Shown here piece by piece: positions 1 to 9,673 of a stretch of DNA of 64,000 nucleotides. The translations under genes and the position numbers were made by a program. The notes under the pieces were generated by a model. It was not told where the DNA came from and did no database searches. It worked only from the letters and a program-made list of their open reading frames with translations. This stretch comes from Rhizophagus irregularis. Taxonomy: Eukaryota; Glomeromycota; Glomeromycetes; Glomerales; Glomeraceae. Position 1 is the first letter of the stretch. Each line of letters starts with the position of its first letter. The stretch spans positions 2,790,001 to 2,854,000 of the forward strand of contig NC_089432.1 of the NCBI RefSeq assembly GCF_026210795.1, written 5' to 3'.

Positions 1-163
1 TTATTAATACCCTGTAATAAATCATCGTTTGTTAATTTTATTGCGCTATTCGTTTTAAAAAAAGCTCGACTAGGGAGAAATTCTTGGAATCAAAAATATT
101 TAGTTTATTTTCATAATAAATACATGTATTCTTTAATATTTCATTTTATGTGTTTACTACTAA

Positions 164-1714
164 TTAATTTCCTTTTATAAAATCACTTGTACGAATCACT
201 AAGCTAGAATAACTTTGCACTTTAATATTATACAACCCAAATTCTTTCACTTCATTGTTAAATGAAGATAAATCACTACTATGACCTCTAAGATCATATA
301 ATGGAGTTATAAAGAAAGATAAATACTCAACTCTTTTCTTTTTTAAGATATATTTTTTTATAGAAGGTAAAATATCTTGACCTTCAATACTATAGATTAA
401 TAATTTCTTAATAAAAGTATTTTGAGAATTTTTTAGAAATACTTCAAAATCAATTATTTTAATATGATGAAGAAATAAATGTAAATATTCTAATTTATAA
501 GGAATATGTTGACCTAAATTTTGTAATATAATTGAACTACATCCATTACTGTCATATGATGTACTGATTGAAAGATGATTAAGATTTTGTTTAATACTTT
601 CAATTAAATATAATACTGGATAAATAATTTGATCATCATTTCCAATTAAGTCAAGATATTTGATATTTTTACAATATTTTATAATTAATTCTAATATTTT
701 TTGTTTTGATGATGAATTAGGTATAAATCCAAATTCATACCCAAAATTTTCTAAATAATCACCGAATTTTTGTAATAATAATTGTAATGATTCAATTTGT
801 AATAATTCGTTTATAAATAAAGATTTCAATTTAAATGATTTAGTTAAATTAATAATTTGTTTAGTAAAATCATTATTTAAAGAAGTACATTTAATGATAT
901 GAACTGATTCTAAAACATTTAGTCGTTCAAAAATTCTATTTAAATTGGTTATACTGTTAAAATCAACACAATAAAAAATGATTGTATTTAAAGTATTTGA
1001 ACAATTATAATCTTTTGATAATAATAATGATTGATATAAAGGAAAATTATTATGACGTAAGAAAATTCTTTTAAGATTTTGATGTAAATTAATTATTTGA
1101 AATATATAATCATTATTGTCGTTTTTGAGAACACCTGAAGTATTAATATAAAGGTTTAAATTTCTAATATTGTGAATGAAATTTATACTTTTTAAAATTA
1201 ACCCAAGTATAGTATTAAGACACGGGTAATAATAATTACCTGAGATCTCAATTTCAAGAGTATGTAAATTTACTTCATTTTCAATAAAAATTTTAAATAA
1301 TGATATATTAATCAATTTTCTAATATCAGATGCTCTATATTCGGGGTTTAAAGGTTTAATAGCAGTTTCAACCCACTTTTCAACAGAGATAATAAACTTA
1401 AATGTATTCAAATATTTTAAAAACTTGAGATAATTGAACAGGGTATTCGAAGGTAATGAATTATTAATAATTTTACATTCATTTAATTCCGTCTTAATAT
1501 CATCAGTTATATTATGTAAGTAAATTTCAATAAAATTATAGTTTCCGGTACGTGATGAAAAAGGATTTTCCCACAATAATGGGATCGCTAAACGACACCA
1601 TAATCTGTTGATTAAAGTGCACGAATATAAAGTTGAATGATCATTTTGAAAATATTTTATAACTCCATAAGTTAATTCAGGTAAATCTCCTGAAAATATT
1701 TTTGAACATGTCAT
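164..1714 (-). CDS. F-box/LRR-like protein, single exon
   Basis: An uninterrupted 516-codon reading frame with no introns. The N-terminus (MTCSKIFSGDLPELTYGVIK, then LYSCTLINRLWCRLAIPLLW at about residues 28-47) has the F-box-like pattern in which a Leu/Pro-rich helix is followed by sLxSCxLINRxWCxxAIPxLW. The rest is Leu/Ile/Asn-rich with irregular LxxLxL spacing, as in degenerate leucine-rich repeats. In this family the F-box binds Skp1 of an SCF ubiquitin ligase and the LRR-like part selects substrate; no substrate can be named here. The same MTC start and F-box layout recur in the gene at 17818-19293, so they are paralogues. The start is the first Met of the frame and sits directly on the F-box. 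No break is visible. Confidence 0.8.
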   Translation of the reverse strand: MTCSKIFSGDLPELTYGVIKYFQNDHSTLYSCTLINRLWCRLAIPLLWENPFSSRTGNYNFIEIYLHNITDDIKTELNECKIINNSLPSNTLFNYLKFLKYLNTFKFIISVEKWVETAIKPLNPEYRASDIRKLINISLFKIFIENEVNLHTLEIEISGNYYYPCLNTILGLILKSINFIHNIRNLNLYINTSGVLKNDNNDYIFQIINLHQNLKRIFLRHNNFPLYQSLLLSKDYNCSNTLNTIIFYCVDFNSITNLNRIFERLNVLESVHIIKCTSLNNDFTKQIINLTKSFKLKSLFINELLQIESLQLLLQKFGDYLENFGYEFGFIPNSSSKQKILELIIKYCKNIKYLDLIGNDDQIIYPVLYLIESIKQNLNHLSISTSYDSNGCSSIILQNLGQHIPYKLEYLHLFLHHIKIIDFEVFLKNSQNTFIKKLLIYSIEGQDILPSIKKYILKKKRVEYLSFFITPLYDLRGHSSDLSSFNNEVKEFGLYNIKVQSYSSLVIRTSDFIKGN

Positions 1715-3298
1715 ATTTGTAAATTTTTGAAAGTGAAAAAAGGGGAGTTAACAAATTTTTATTTTGTCGAATTGGGTAAATTATATCGATTTTTTGCCGA
1801 TATTGTCGCACAATTACGCCAATTAATCATGTGTCACAGTGTTACTCTGTTACATGTTTTAATGATTTAGCGCAATTTTAAACTAATGAAATCTAATTAT
1901 GGCAAAGATATACATAGTAAAGATATGCATATTATTCAAGTTTTAAATATTCCGAGTACTCAATGCGTTCAAGATTTATTTGTTTCAATTTCATGTAAGT
2001 TTATACTAAAATATATGGAAATAAGGAAAGTATACAGAATTTATAACCATATATTTCCGTATCTATTTTTTTAATAAGGAATATTTCTCACATACGTTAA
2101 ATTCTACATAGAAATCAACAAAATGTTCCATTTTTATTATAATGATTCGTCAATCAAAAAAATTATTGTCCAGAGCGTAGTCAAAGGACATTCTATTTTA
2201 AAGTGACGGTGATACGGCTGGCCGAACTGGACCTATTTCGACCAGTTAGGAATATTCGGCTCCCGTCGAAATATATCAAAATTTTAAGTAACGGCAAATC
2301 GTCAGAGAAAGAGGAAGAAGAAGAAGATATCGATGTTGATTTGGTGATTTGTATTTTATTCTGACAATCATTAGTAAAAATGTTAACGATAATTCTTTTT
2401 ATATAGAAAATCGAAAATTAAAACGAGACCGGTATGCAAGATATCGGCTATTGAGCGACAGAAAGCCGAAGAATGGCCTACTAAGAGAAGGAAGAAGGGG
2501 AAAAGGTGGTTTGTGCATCCGACTTCCTCTTATTCAAGAGTTGCCATGTTCCCTAAATACATTTCTCATTAATACTATTTTCACGTTCACGTTTATTTCA
2601 CTGATACTAGGTAAATATTTTGCTGGTAGTTAATCACGTGAAGAATCATCGCGAGATTACTCCTCTTCGGACTAATAAAACTTAATACATAAAACTTATT
2701 AAGAGTTTTAATTAACGTATTTGGAAGCTCTTTCAGACTGGACTCAGCATAGCGGTCTTTCATATAAATGTCGATCATTTTGTCGATCATTTTGTCGTTT
2801 TGTCACATTTTACAAAATTCGCTAATTAAATTAAATTTTTATCAATAGTTATAATAATTGTAAGAACCATCAAGACATTAATAAATTTAAGTGTTAAATC
2901 AAGCAAATAAAAACAAATATAAATATTAAAAAAATAAATTTTAAATTATAATATTTTACGGTGAAGTTAAACGTAAATAAAATAAATTTAACGTAAACTT
3001 AATTATAAAATCAACCATTAAATTAACCTTAATTAGCTCCAAATTATATTATTGACATAATTTAAATGAGTTTAATGCCTCCTCCAATTTCTATTTATAT
3101 CTTCATCAGCGAAAACAACTACATTATCATCATTATCCTCTAAACTTGCCTGGAATATCTTGCAATTATCTTTATTAATACCATTACAAAGTTATTTAAT
3201 CTAAAAGGAAAATCGCAAACTTTTTTTTCCAGAAACTTTTAACTGCTTTTCTGTGTAAACAATGTTATGATTTTTGAAAAAACTTCGGTAAAGGAGTA
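1715..3298. other. intergenic region, no supported gene
   Basis: AT-rich spacer. Short frames at 1886-2074 (+) and 2349-2633 (+) lack recognisable domains. A more GC-balanced patch at about 2160-2540 contains an acidic stretch (EKEEEEEDI) and a basic stretch (TKRRKKGKRW) in one frame and may be a decayed coding fragment, but I cannot identify it. 2640-3298 is featureless AT-rich sequence. Confidence 0.4.
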
Positions 3299-3306
3299 AT
3301 TATCAC

Positions 3307-4023
3307 TAGGGATGGTTAGGTCGGTCCTGGTCCGGTCCTGGTCCTGGGACCTATAAGTCCTATTGAACGAACCTGCGGACCAGGTCCTGTTAGGACCAGT
3401 CCTGGACCTGGTCCCAGGACCTGGTCCTGACTAAGTTATTTATAGATTTTATGAATTTTAGTAATAATTAAATATTAAAAAAGTGAGTTGCGATATCGGG
3501 ATTCACTTTTTTATATTGATTTTATATAAAAAAAGTGAGTTGCGGTATCGGGATTCACTTTTTTATATTGATTTTATATAAAAAAAGTGAGTTGCGGTAT
3601 CGCGATTCACTTTTTTATATTGATTTTATATAAAAAAAGTGAGTTGCGGTATCGCGAGTCACTTTTTTATATTGATTTTATATAAAAAAAGTGAGTTGCG
3701 GTATCGCGATTCACTTTTTTATATTGATTTTAATATAAAAATGTGAATCGCAATATCGCAACTCATTTTTTATATGATTTTAATAATATAAAAATTGTAT
3801 TGCAATATTGCAGTGCACTTTTTTATAATTTATAATTACTTAAAATCAAATTTACAGCAAATTATACATATATAATTTAAACATATAGGTCTCTTATAAC
3901 CTTATTGGCTAGGACTTTTTAGGACCTGGTCCGCTTCTGGTCCAAAATTTGGACCTAAAGATCTGCAGACCAGGTCCTAGGACCAGGTCTTTAGGTCCAG
4001 GACCTAGGACTTTACCATCCCTA
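3307..4023. mobile_element. hAT-type MITE, 717 bp, 8-bp TSD
   Basis: The termini are TAGGGATGGT (3307-3316) and its inverse ACCATCCCTA (4014-4023), flanked by a perfect 8-bp duplication ATTATCAC (3299-3306 and 4024-4031). An 8-bp target duplication with TAGGG-type ends is the signature of hAT elements. Subterminal regions are packed with GGTCC/GGACC motifs. There is no transposase frame, so it is non-autonomous. The centre holds a 52-bp palindromic tandem repeat. Confidence 0.9.
3481..3740. repeat. 52-bp palindromic tandem repeat inside the hAT MITE
   Basis: Five units with an exact 52-bp period start at 3481, 3533, 3585, 3637 and 3689. Each has the core AAGTGAGTTGCGGTATCG followed by its imperfect inverse ending in TCACTTTTTT, so every unit can fold into a hairpin. 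One or two diverged copies in the inverse sense follow up to about 3820. Confidence 0.9.
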
Positions 4024-4031
4024 ATTATCAC

Positions 4032-4703
4032 GCATCTGGTCAATTATTTTTGTTTGATTAATAATTTGTTGAGAAGTATTAAAATTATTTGTTTGATGTC
4101 TAATACAACTGTGAAAGTTTTCTACATAATATAATAATCATTAAAGATATGAAGAGAACTTTTGATAATTTCTGCCAATAAAAAACGTCACTAAGAAATG
4201 CTAATGGCGGCGGTATCGATAAAAATTTTCCACATACGAAGCATTGCTTCTTCGTAAACTTCCCAACAACCACTTCCGAAAAATTATTGGATAAAAATCC
4301 AAAACTACATTTTTCTGTCCAGGATAATCCATAGGGGCAACTAAAATATTTTCTTCACAAAAAAATAAAAAATGGAGTTAATTTTAAACAATCGGTAATA
4401 TTAAAAATATTAAAATAATTTTTATTAAGATGTAGAAATATAAAAAAATACGTTGTCAATAATATAATCTTTGACAGTTTCAGTTTCTGATGTAAATCAG
4501 CTAGCTGAATCTTTTTTTTTGAATAGTTTCTTTTCTCACTATAAGTCCAGCATTTGGCAAAGTATCAATTTCCGATACGGAAGTTCCTGGTGCATTCAGC
4601 AAAAATCCTACACCCTCTTTTACGCCTACATTCCTTTTTTTCTTACTGAAATTAATTTTATTTTTTTAATTCTCAGTTTTCGCAATTGCAGAAATATAGT
4701 TAA
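4032..4703. other. intergenic, possible decayed coding fragments
   Basis: No supported gene. On the minus strand a stretch at about 4530-4625 reads FLLNAPGTSVSEIDTLPNAG and one at about 4230-4350 reads ENILVAPMDYPGQKNVVLDF. Both look protein-like but are short, flanked by stops and frameshifts, and I recognise neither. Confidence 0.3.
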
Positions 4704-5010
4704 ATGTTATTAAGTTGTTATGTCTTAGGTAAAGGAACTATTTTCTCGATCCCTCTTAGCGATAAAATTTCTATTGAAAAAGAAGAGTACTTCATAGAAT
4801 CGTTAACTATCGATATCCTCAAGAAGTATATCTGGAAACATGAAGAAAAAAAATCTTAAATTTGCTGACAATGCTTCTGAACTGGAACTTTGGCATGTTA
4901 ATGTTGTCAAAGAAGTTGTTGGTGTTTTTAACAAAGTTGATATTAAACAAAAGCTTGAAGGAAATAAAATGAAACCTAATTTTCTGTTTAGCAGAACAAG
5001 GTTGCCATAA
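4704..5010 (+). pseudogene. Crinkler (CRN) N-terminal fragment, frameshifted
   Basis: From ATG 4704 the frame reads MLLSCYVLGKGTIFSIPLSD and continues to KKYIWKHEEK. It then hits a stop after an A-run at about 4846-4853. The adjacent frame resumes with LKFADNASELELWHVNV and runs to a stop at 5010. The order (LSCxVLGKxxxFSI, then a helix, then LELWHVNV) matches the ubiquitin-like N-terminal domain of Crinkler proteins as found in Glomeromycotina. No P-loop NTPase or nuclease C-terminus follows. It is therefore a truncated, once-frameshifted remnant. The assignment is by remembered family pattern only. Confidence 0.6.
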
Positions 5011-5019
5011 CTTCCTTGA

Positions 5020-5355
5020 TCATTGCATCCACTTGTTCACCTTCACCAGAATGAGGGTTATAGATAGTAATAAATTTTTAAAATAGTGAAATATGTTAGA
5101 AAATGCGTGGAGACCTACTTTATTTGAAGTTAGGAATGACATTCCTAAAATGCAAATATCTTTAAAGTGCGCATGCGACATCTTTACCCAAGCTCCCTTA
5201 TTATTTATGCTAACATGAAAACTATCATTTAAGGGATCTGCTAATTCAATTCTAAATGAGCATAACACTTCCTCGCTGATATAGGTCACTGAGGACCCAG
5301 TATCAATGAAGAAGATTATCATCTTGATCTTATTTTTTATCTTGACTGTTGTCAT
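5020..5355 (-). CDS. retropepsin-like aspartic protease ORF fragment
   Basis: A 111-codon frame whose N-terminal third reads IIFFIDTGSSVTYISEEVL. The Asp-Thr-Gly-Ser catalytic motif follows hydrophobic residues, as in single-domain retroviral-type aspartic proteases. It is followed by INNKGAWVKMSHAHFKDICI, which ends in an ILGMSFL motif like the second strand pair of that fold. Such domains in fungi usually come from retrotransposon gag-pol or domesticated copies. No reverse transcriptase or integrase is seen nearby, and the region after residue 85 looks unrelated. Probably a fragment; the exact start is unknown. Confidence 0.5.
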   Translation of the reverse strand: MTTVKIKNKIKMIIFFIDTGSSVTYISEEVLCSFRIELADPLNDSFHVSINNKGAWVKMSHAHFKDICILGMSFLTSNKVGLHAFSNIFHYFKNLLLSITLILVKVNKWMQ

Positions 5356-5370
5356 GCAGAAAAGGCAGGT

Positions 5371-6776
5371 TCAAGATAGAAGGAGAAGTTTAAGAATGAA
5401 AGTAGTTAAGAATTTTAATGAAATAAAAATTGAGACAATTATGTTGTTGAGGATATAGGTATTTATGAGAATAATAATAAAAAGAATGTAATAGAGCAAT
5501 GGTAGATATTGAAGTAATGATAGATGGTGAGAGGTTTCAAATTGAAATATTAAATTGTAAAATTTGTTATTTGAAAGAAATTTTGATTTGGTACAGTTGA
5601 TATTGATATTTGAAAATCTGTTTTTTGATTTTTTCCTTGAGGAAATTTAAGGGTATATATATATTTTTAAAAACCCTTTGAATACATAGATACATAGTGA
5701 TTAATAATAAAATAGATAAAAAAAATCAAGATTATCTATGAGTCACAATTAATTTATAAGTTATTTAACCTAAACTAGTAATATTAATTGATTTAATGAT
5801 GACTAATATGTATAATTGTGGCTTATAATACATAGTTACTAATATGATTTATTCCCTATAAACCATATAATTAACTTAAATATACTTGCATAATTAATTA
5901 CATATTATGATATTGTGTAATATTCCTATATTATTAAAGTTTTTATTTTTGTTAATTAAAATAAATTTATTAAATTTTATTCAAGCTAAATTTATTTTTG
6001 ATATATAGTTTAACAGTAGTTTTAGTATTGTATGTATACATTACTGAAAAAATAAACTCAGCTCTTGAGTGTACTAGTGTAAATAAATTAAACACGCGTG
6101 ATATACATAACAAAAATGACATTTTGATAGTTACACAAGAACCTAAAATATAATATTTCCTAGTTGGAGTTGTAGTGTGTACTATACTTACGTTTCGGAC
6201 AATAAAAAAAGGTATACTGAAGTCTATTTCTTATTAATCATGTACTGATTGTAATATACTGCGTATTGATAAAATATGTTAGTTTGTATTATTACTCATA
6301 CATCTAATCTCTAATCTCATAATTAACATGATGTAAAGTATTATTATTATTTTATTTAATAAAAAAACTTACTATAGTATGGAGTAACACGCAATAAAAA
6401 CTTGTCAAACACCCTTTTAAATAGGTTAAATAGGTAAAGATCTGTATATGAGATAAGAAATTACTTTGATATTTTGTTATTAGATGACATAAAGAGACAT
6501 GAGGTATAATGCAACAATACAAACTCACTCAGGTGGGATATAAAAGCAAAATGTTTTTTTTTTAAAACGGTTTGTTATTTAAATGGTTAAAATACGCAGA
6601 AATAATTAAATATCATAAAATTTGTCATATCTAATTTTGTACCTATAATTTATACTGAATTATTTAACTATCAAAGTTATTTGCATTTTATACAAAATGT
6701 GAGGATTTAATGAATTATAAAATCGGCCAATAAATTCTTTTAATTAAATTGAATTTGGTTTATTATCTGGATTTGA
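5371..6776. other. intergenic AT-rich region, nothing recognised
   Basis: About 1.4 kb with no open frame of note on either strand, no inverted repeats that I could pair, and only A/T homopolymer runs. Confidence 0.5.
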
Positions 6777-8164
6777 ATCCCAACATCTTTTCATTAATTA
6801 AGTCGATATAACATTATGGTGCAATTTTGTCGTTTATTTCAGGTCTAATTCCATTACATATTTTTAATGCCAGAACCCCATCATGGGCACAATCATCAAA
6901 AGGTTGCCTTCTAGTTGCTATAACATACATAATCATACCAAAGCTATATATATCTGCTGCTTGAGTATAAGGTTTTCCTTTTAATACTTCAGGAGCTATA
7001 TAAGGTATAACTCCATAAATACTTATCATCAATTTTTTTACTCCCATATCAGAAATACATGCAACATAATCAATAGACTCATTATTTTCATTATGATACT
7101 GATCAAATTTTGTAAATTTTGTAAATAATATATTTCCAATATGAAAATCACGATGAACCATCTGTTTTTGATAAGGATGGTCAGTCGGTCTTTCGGTCCT
7201 GGACGGTCCTGCCCGGTCTTTGGGAAAGTTATAAGGAATGCACCCTTGAATTTTAAGGCGCAGCAAGTATGGCTAAAGACCAATAAATGTCAAAATTTGG
7301 CCTTTATACTTCTTTTTTTAAGACCAGCAGAGGCGAAATTGGAAAAAGACCGAAAAAAGCAAAAAATACTGGTTTTGGCAAAATAAAAACCTGCCTAGCT
7401 CTAAATTGGGTGATTAGATTGAGACCAAAATTTACCACTTTTTGGTCTTTAATCAGTTCTGTTGTGCTACAAAAAATTGGAAGCACAGCCTTATTACTTT
7501 TCCAAAAATTTCCTAAAGACCGATCAGGACCGATCAAAGACCGCAGGACCGACTGACCATCTCTAGTTTTTGATGAATTTTATTAAGTCCTTCAATAGTA
7601 TTAGTTAATACACTTAATTCATTAAATCAATCAAAAACTTCATACTTTTTATTTAAATAACTATTGAAATCTCCACCTTCTGCATATTCAATAACCATAA
7701 TATAATCATTTGTAGTTGGATTTTTAAATTATAAAGAAATTTCATACCTCATTTATAAATTCACCAAGGAAATTTTGTGAATTATGTAAACATTTTAAAG
7801 CAACTTTTGTATTTGATTCTCTTTTCCATTTATAATCAAGACTCATTCCAGGTCCTATATTACAATAGGATAATAAACCATCATTCCATATTACCGAATA
7901 TACTGTAGAGAAACCACCTTTACCAATTTCTTTAATATCATTAAACTGATCATATGGTATCCATTCAAATATCATACCAGAATCACTAGAATTATGATCA
8001 ATATTTAATTTTATTTCTTGAATTAAATCACTAATTTTGTTATTTTCATGATTTGTTTGACATGACATACAACTTTTATTATTTAATTCAAACTGATTAT
8101 TGTATTTTTTGCTACAGTTTTCACAATAATATTTACATTGCGGCGGATTTATGAAATTTGGCAA
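6777..8164 (-). pseudogene. TKL-like protein kinase pseudogene
   Basis: Minus-strand pieces of one zinc-ribbon kinase. The first exon piece (8164-7742) has a zinc ribbon (YYCENCSKKY ... KSCMSCQTNH), a WIPYDQF motif, a Gly loop (IGKGGFSTVYS) and the VALKCL lysine, and ends FINEV at a donor. The rest has IMVIEYAEGGDF, a catalytic loop (MVHRDFHIGNIL), SDMG in place of DFG, and YIAPEVLKGKPYTQAADIYS. Lesions: most of the second exon before the hinge is missing; a TGA replaces an expected Trp (about 7640); a 394-bp MITE sits in the codons before VHRD; and an in-frame TAA after NDKIAP (about 6812) is followed by a frameshift that ends near 6777. A second MITE cuts the 5' end. Not translatable as a kinase. 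Confidence 0.85.
7172..7565. mobile_element. hAT-type MITE, 394 bp, inserted in kinase catalytic loop
   Basis: Ends TAAGGATGGTCAGTCGGTC and the inverse of TAGAGATGGTCAGTCGGTC, with a perfect 8-bp duplication GTTTTTGA at 7164-7171 and 7566-7573. The subterminal GGTCC/GACCG motifs relate it to the 3307-4023 element. No transposase frame is present. Removing the element plus one duplication copy leaves the kinase frame continuous over the insertion site, so the site was coding when hit. Confidence 0.9.
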
Positions 8165-8439
8165 AAACCCTGGTGCGCCCTCGGGAATTAAAATTGACTT
8201 ACAGAAACATTAAGCCTTTTTTTCTAAAAAATGTCAAATATGACGCACCTTTAACACTGGAAAAATTGGTTAGGTAACGGAAAAATTGGTTAGACGCAAG
8301 ATTTGGGGTACAAAAAATTTTTTAGGGCTCATTTTGACCGTTCACTAATAAATTTGGGAAATTTGGTGACTGAAAGACTGTCAAATATTTATTTAATTTG
8401 ACATGACGGACAAATTTAGGGTATTTCATAAATCCGCCG
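8141..8439. mobile_element. 299-bp inverted-repeat element in kinase locus
   Basis: A perfect 17-bp terminal inverted repeat, CGGCGGATTTATGAAAT at 8141 and its inverse ending at 8439. Only TG flanks both sides, so the target duplication is 2 bp or unresolved and the superfamily is unclear. It lies between a hinge-exon fragment and the zinc-ribbon exon of the pseudogene. Confidence 0.75.
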
Positions 8440-8995
8440 TGATGAGTATAAAAACTAGAACAAAATCTCTTGTATTTGGATTTTGAGATACTCCATAACT
8501 TTCCTCAACTGAATATAAGATCTATTAAAATATAAAATCAATATATTATTTTCATTAATAATTAAATTAAATTAAATTTTCAAAAAAACTTCATGCCTCA
8601 TTTAAAAACGCGTGATTAATATTTTGTGAATTATATAGATATTTTAATAAAATCTTTTCATCTGATTCCCTTTTGTAATTCCTTCTTATTTTGCTATAAT
8701 ATAATGGTCCATCCTTCCATATTGCTGTAGCAAAGACACTATTTTCTATTTCTTTAACATCAATAAACTTATTGTATGGTATCCATTCAAATATCATATC
8801 ACCATATTCATTGAGTTTTAATTGCATCTTTTTGATGAAGTCATCAATTTTCTCATTTCCACTAGTCCAGTCTGCAAAATCATTTTTTAAACGATTCATT
8901 TCACGTGATTTACACCAATTATTATAAGCATTCTCGTCATATTTGTTTTCACATTTTAAACAATAATGATTAATATAATTATTATTAAAGACCAA
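8440..8995 (-). pseudogene. kinase first-exon cassette, decayed copy
   Basis: 8995-8591 (minus) encodes a zinc ribbon (HYCLKCENKYD ... NWCKSRE), a WTSGNEKIDDFIKKMQ motif and EWIPYNKF. The Gly-rich loop is then destroyed (KEIENSVFATAIWKDG) and the VALK lysine region reads ILLKYLYNSQ. It ends at a FLNEA donor-like site. The next fragment (about 8530-8440) is the start of the following exon, up to the kinase hinge (SYGVSQNPNTRDFVLVF). The loss of the glycine loop and the missing rest of the domain make it non-functional. Confidence 0.75.
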
Positions 8996-9195
8996 AATAT
9001 AATCTCTTGTATCTGGATTTTGAGATATTCCGGAGACTAGAAATATGATTTAACCTATCAAATACAAAAAATCAAAAATTAATCTTATATTGTATTTAGT
9101 TTAAATAAATAAAAATTCAAATACCTTATTTAAAAATTCGTCAGTAATTTCTTGTGAATTATTTATATATTTTAAATAAACTTTTTCCTTATGTT
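8996..9195 (-). pseudogene. third kinase cassette remnant
   Basis: Minus strand at about 9050-8996 reads SGISQNPDTRDYILVF, a kinase hinge exon, and runs without a break into the zinc-ribbon exon of the copy at 8995. About 9190-9120 encodes the end of a first exon (VYLKYINNSQEITDEFLNKV) followed by a donor. This is the third head-to-tail repeat of [first exon end + hinge exon start] in this locus. Confidence 0.65.
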
Positions 9196-9673
9196 AGACT
9201 ATTATTTCAAGTTATTTTCGTATTAGGTTAATACCCGAACCAATTTTGATATATACTCGTTTGATTTTGTATTTTTGTATCAATGTTAGAATATAAGAAT
9301 GAACCTATTTTGAAATATTTCTATTAATTATTTGTTCAATTTATCGAATGGTATTTGTATGTTATCGTTATACGAATTCAACGTTAAATAAAGTCACACG
9401 TACTGTACATTAAAAAAAAAATTTTCAAATTGATAAAATTTTCGAATAATTTGTATCACTCGGTTGAAAATTAATAGGACTCAATATTGTACGACTTAAC
9501 TGTTATTTAATGATTGCGTAATTTGTATTACACAAAAAAAAAAGGAAAAATATTTCCCGACATAATTAAGGCAAAAAATATATAATTGGTGAAGATCAAA
9601 TTTTAGGTAACATTAAATTTATATATAAAGTTCCCATTCACGACATTTTTTCTTTTTTATATTTAAAAAAAAA
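9196..9673. other. upstream region of the BTB gene
   Basis: AT-rich spacer that should hold the promoter of the plus-strand gene starting at 9674. A poly-A/T-rich stretch precedes the ATG. No specific motif could be assigned. Confidence 0.35.

Noticed and set aside
7141-7556. Plus- and minus-strand frames of 77-89 codons
   Set aside because: They lie within the 394-bp hAT MITE and have no transposase motif.
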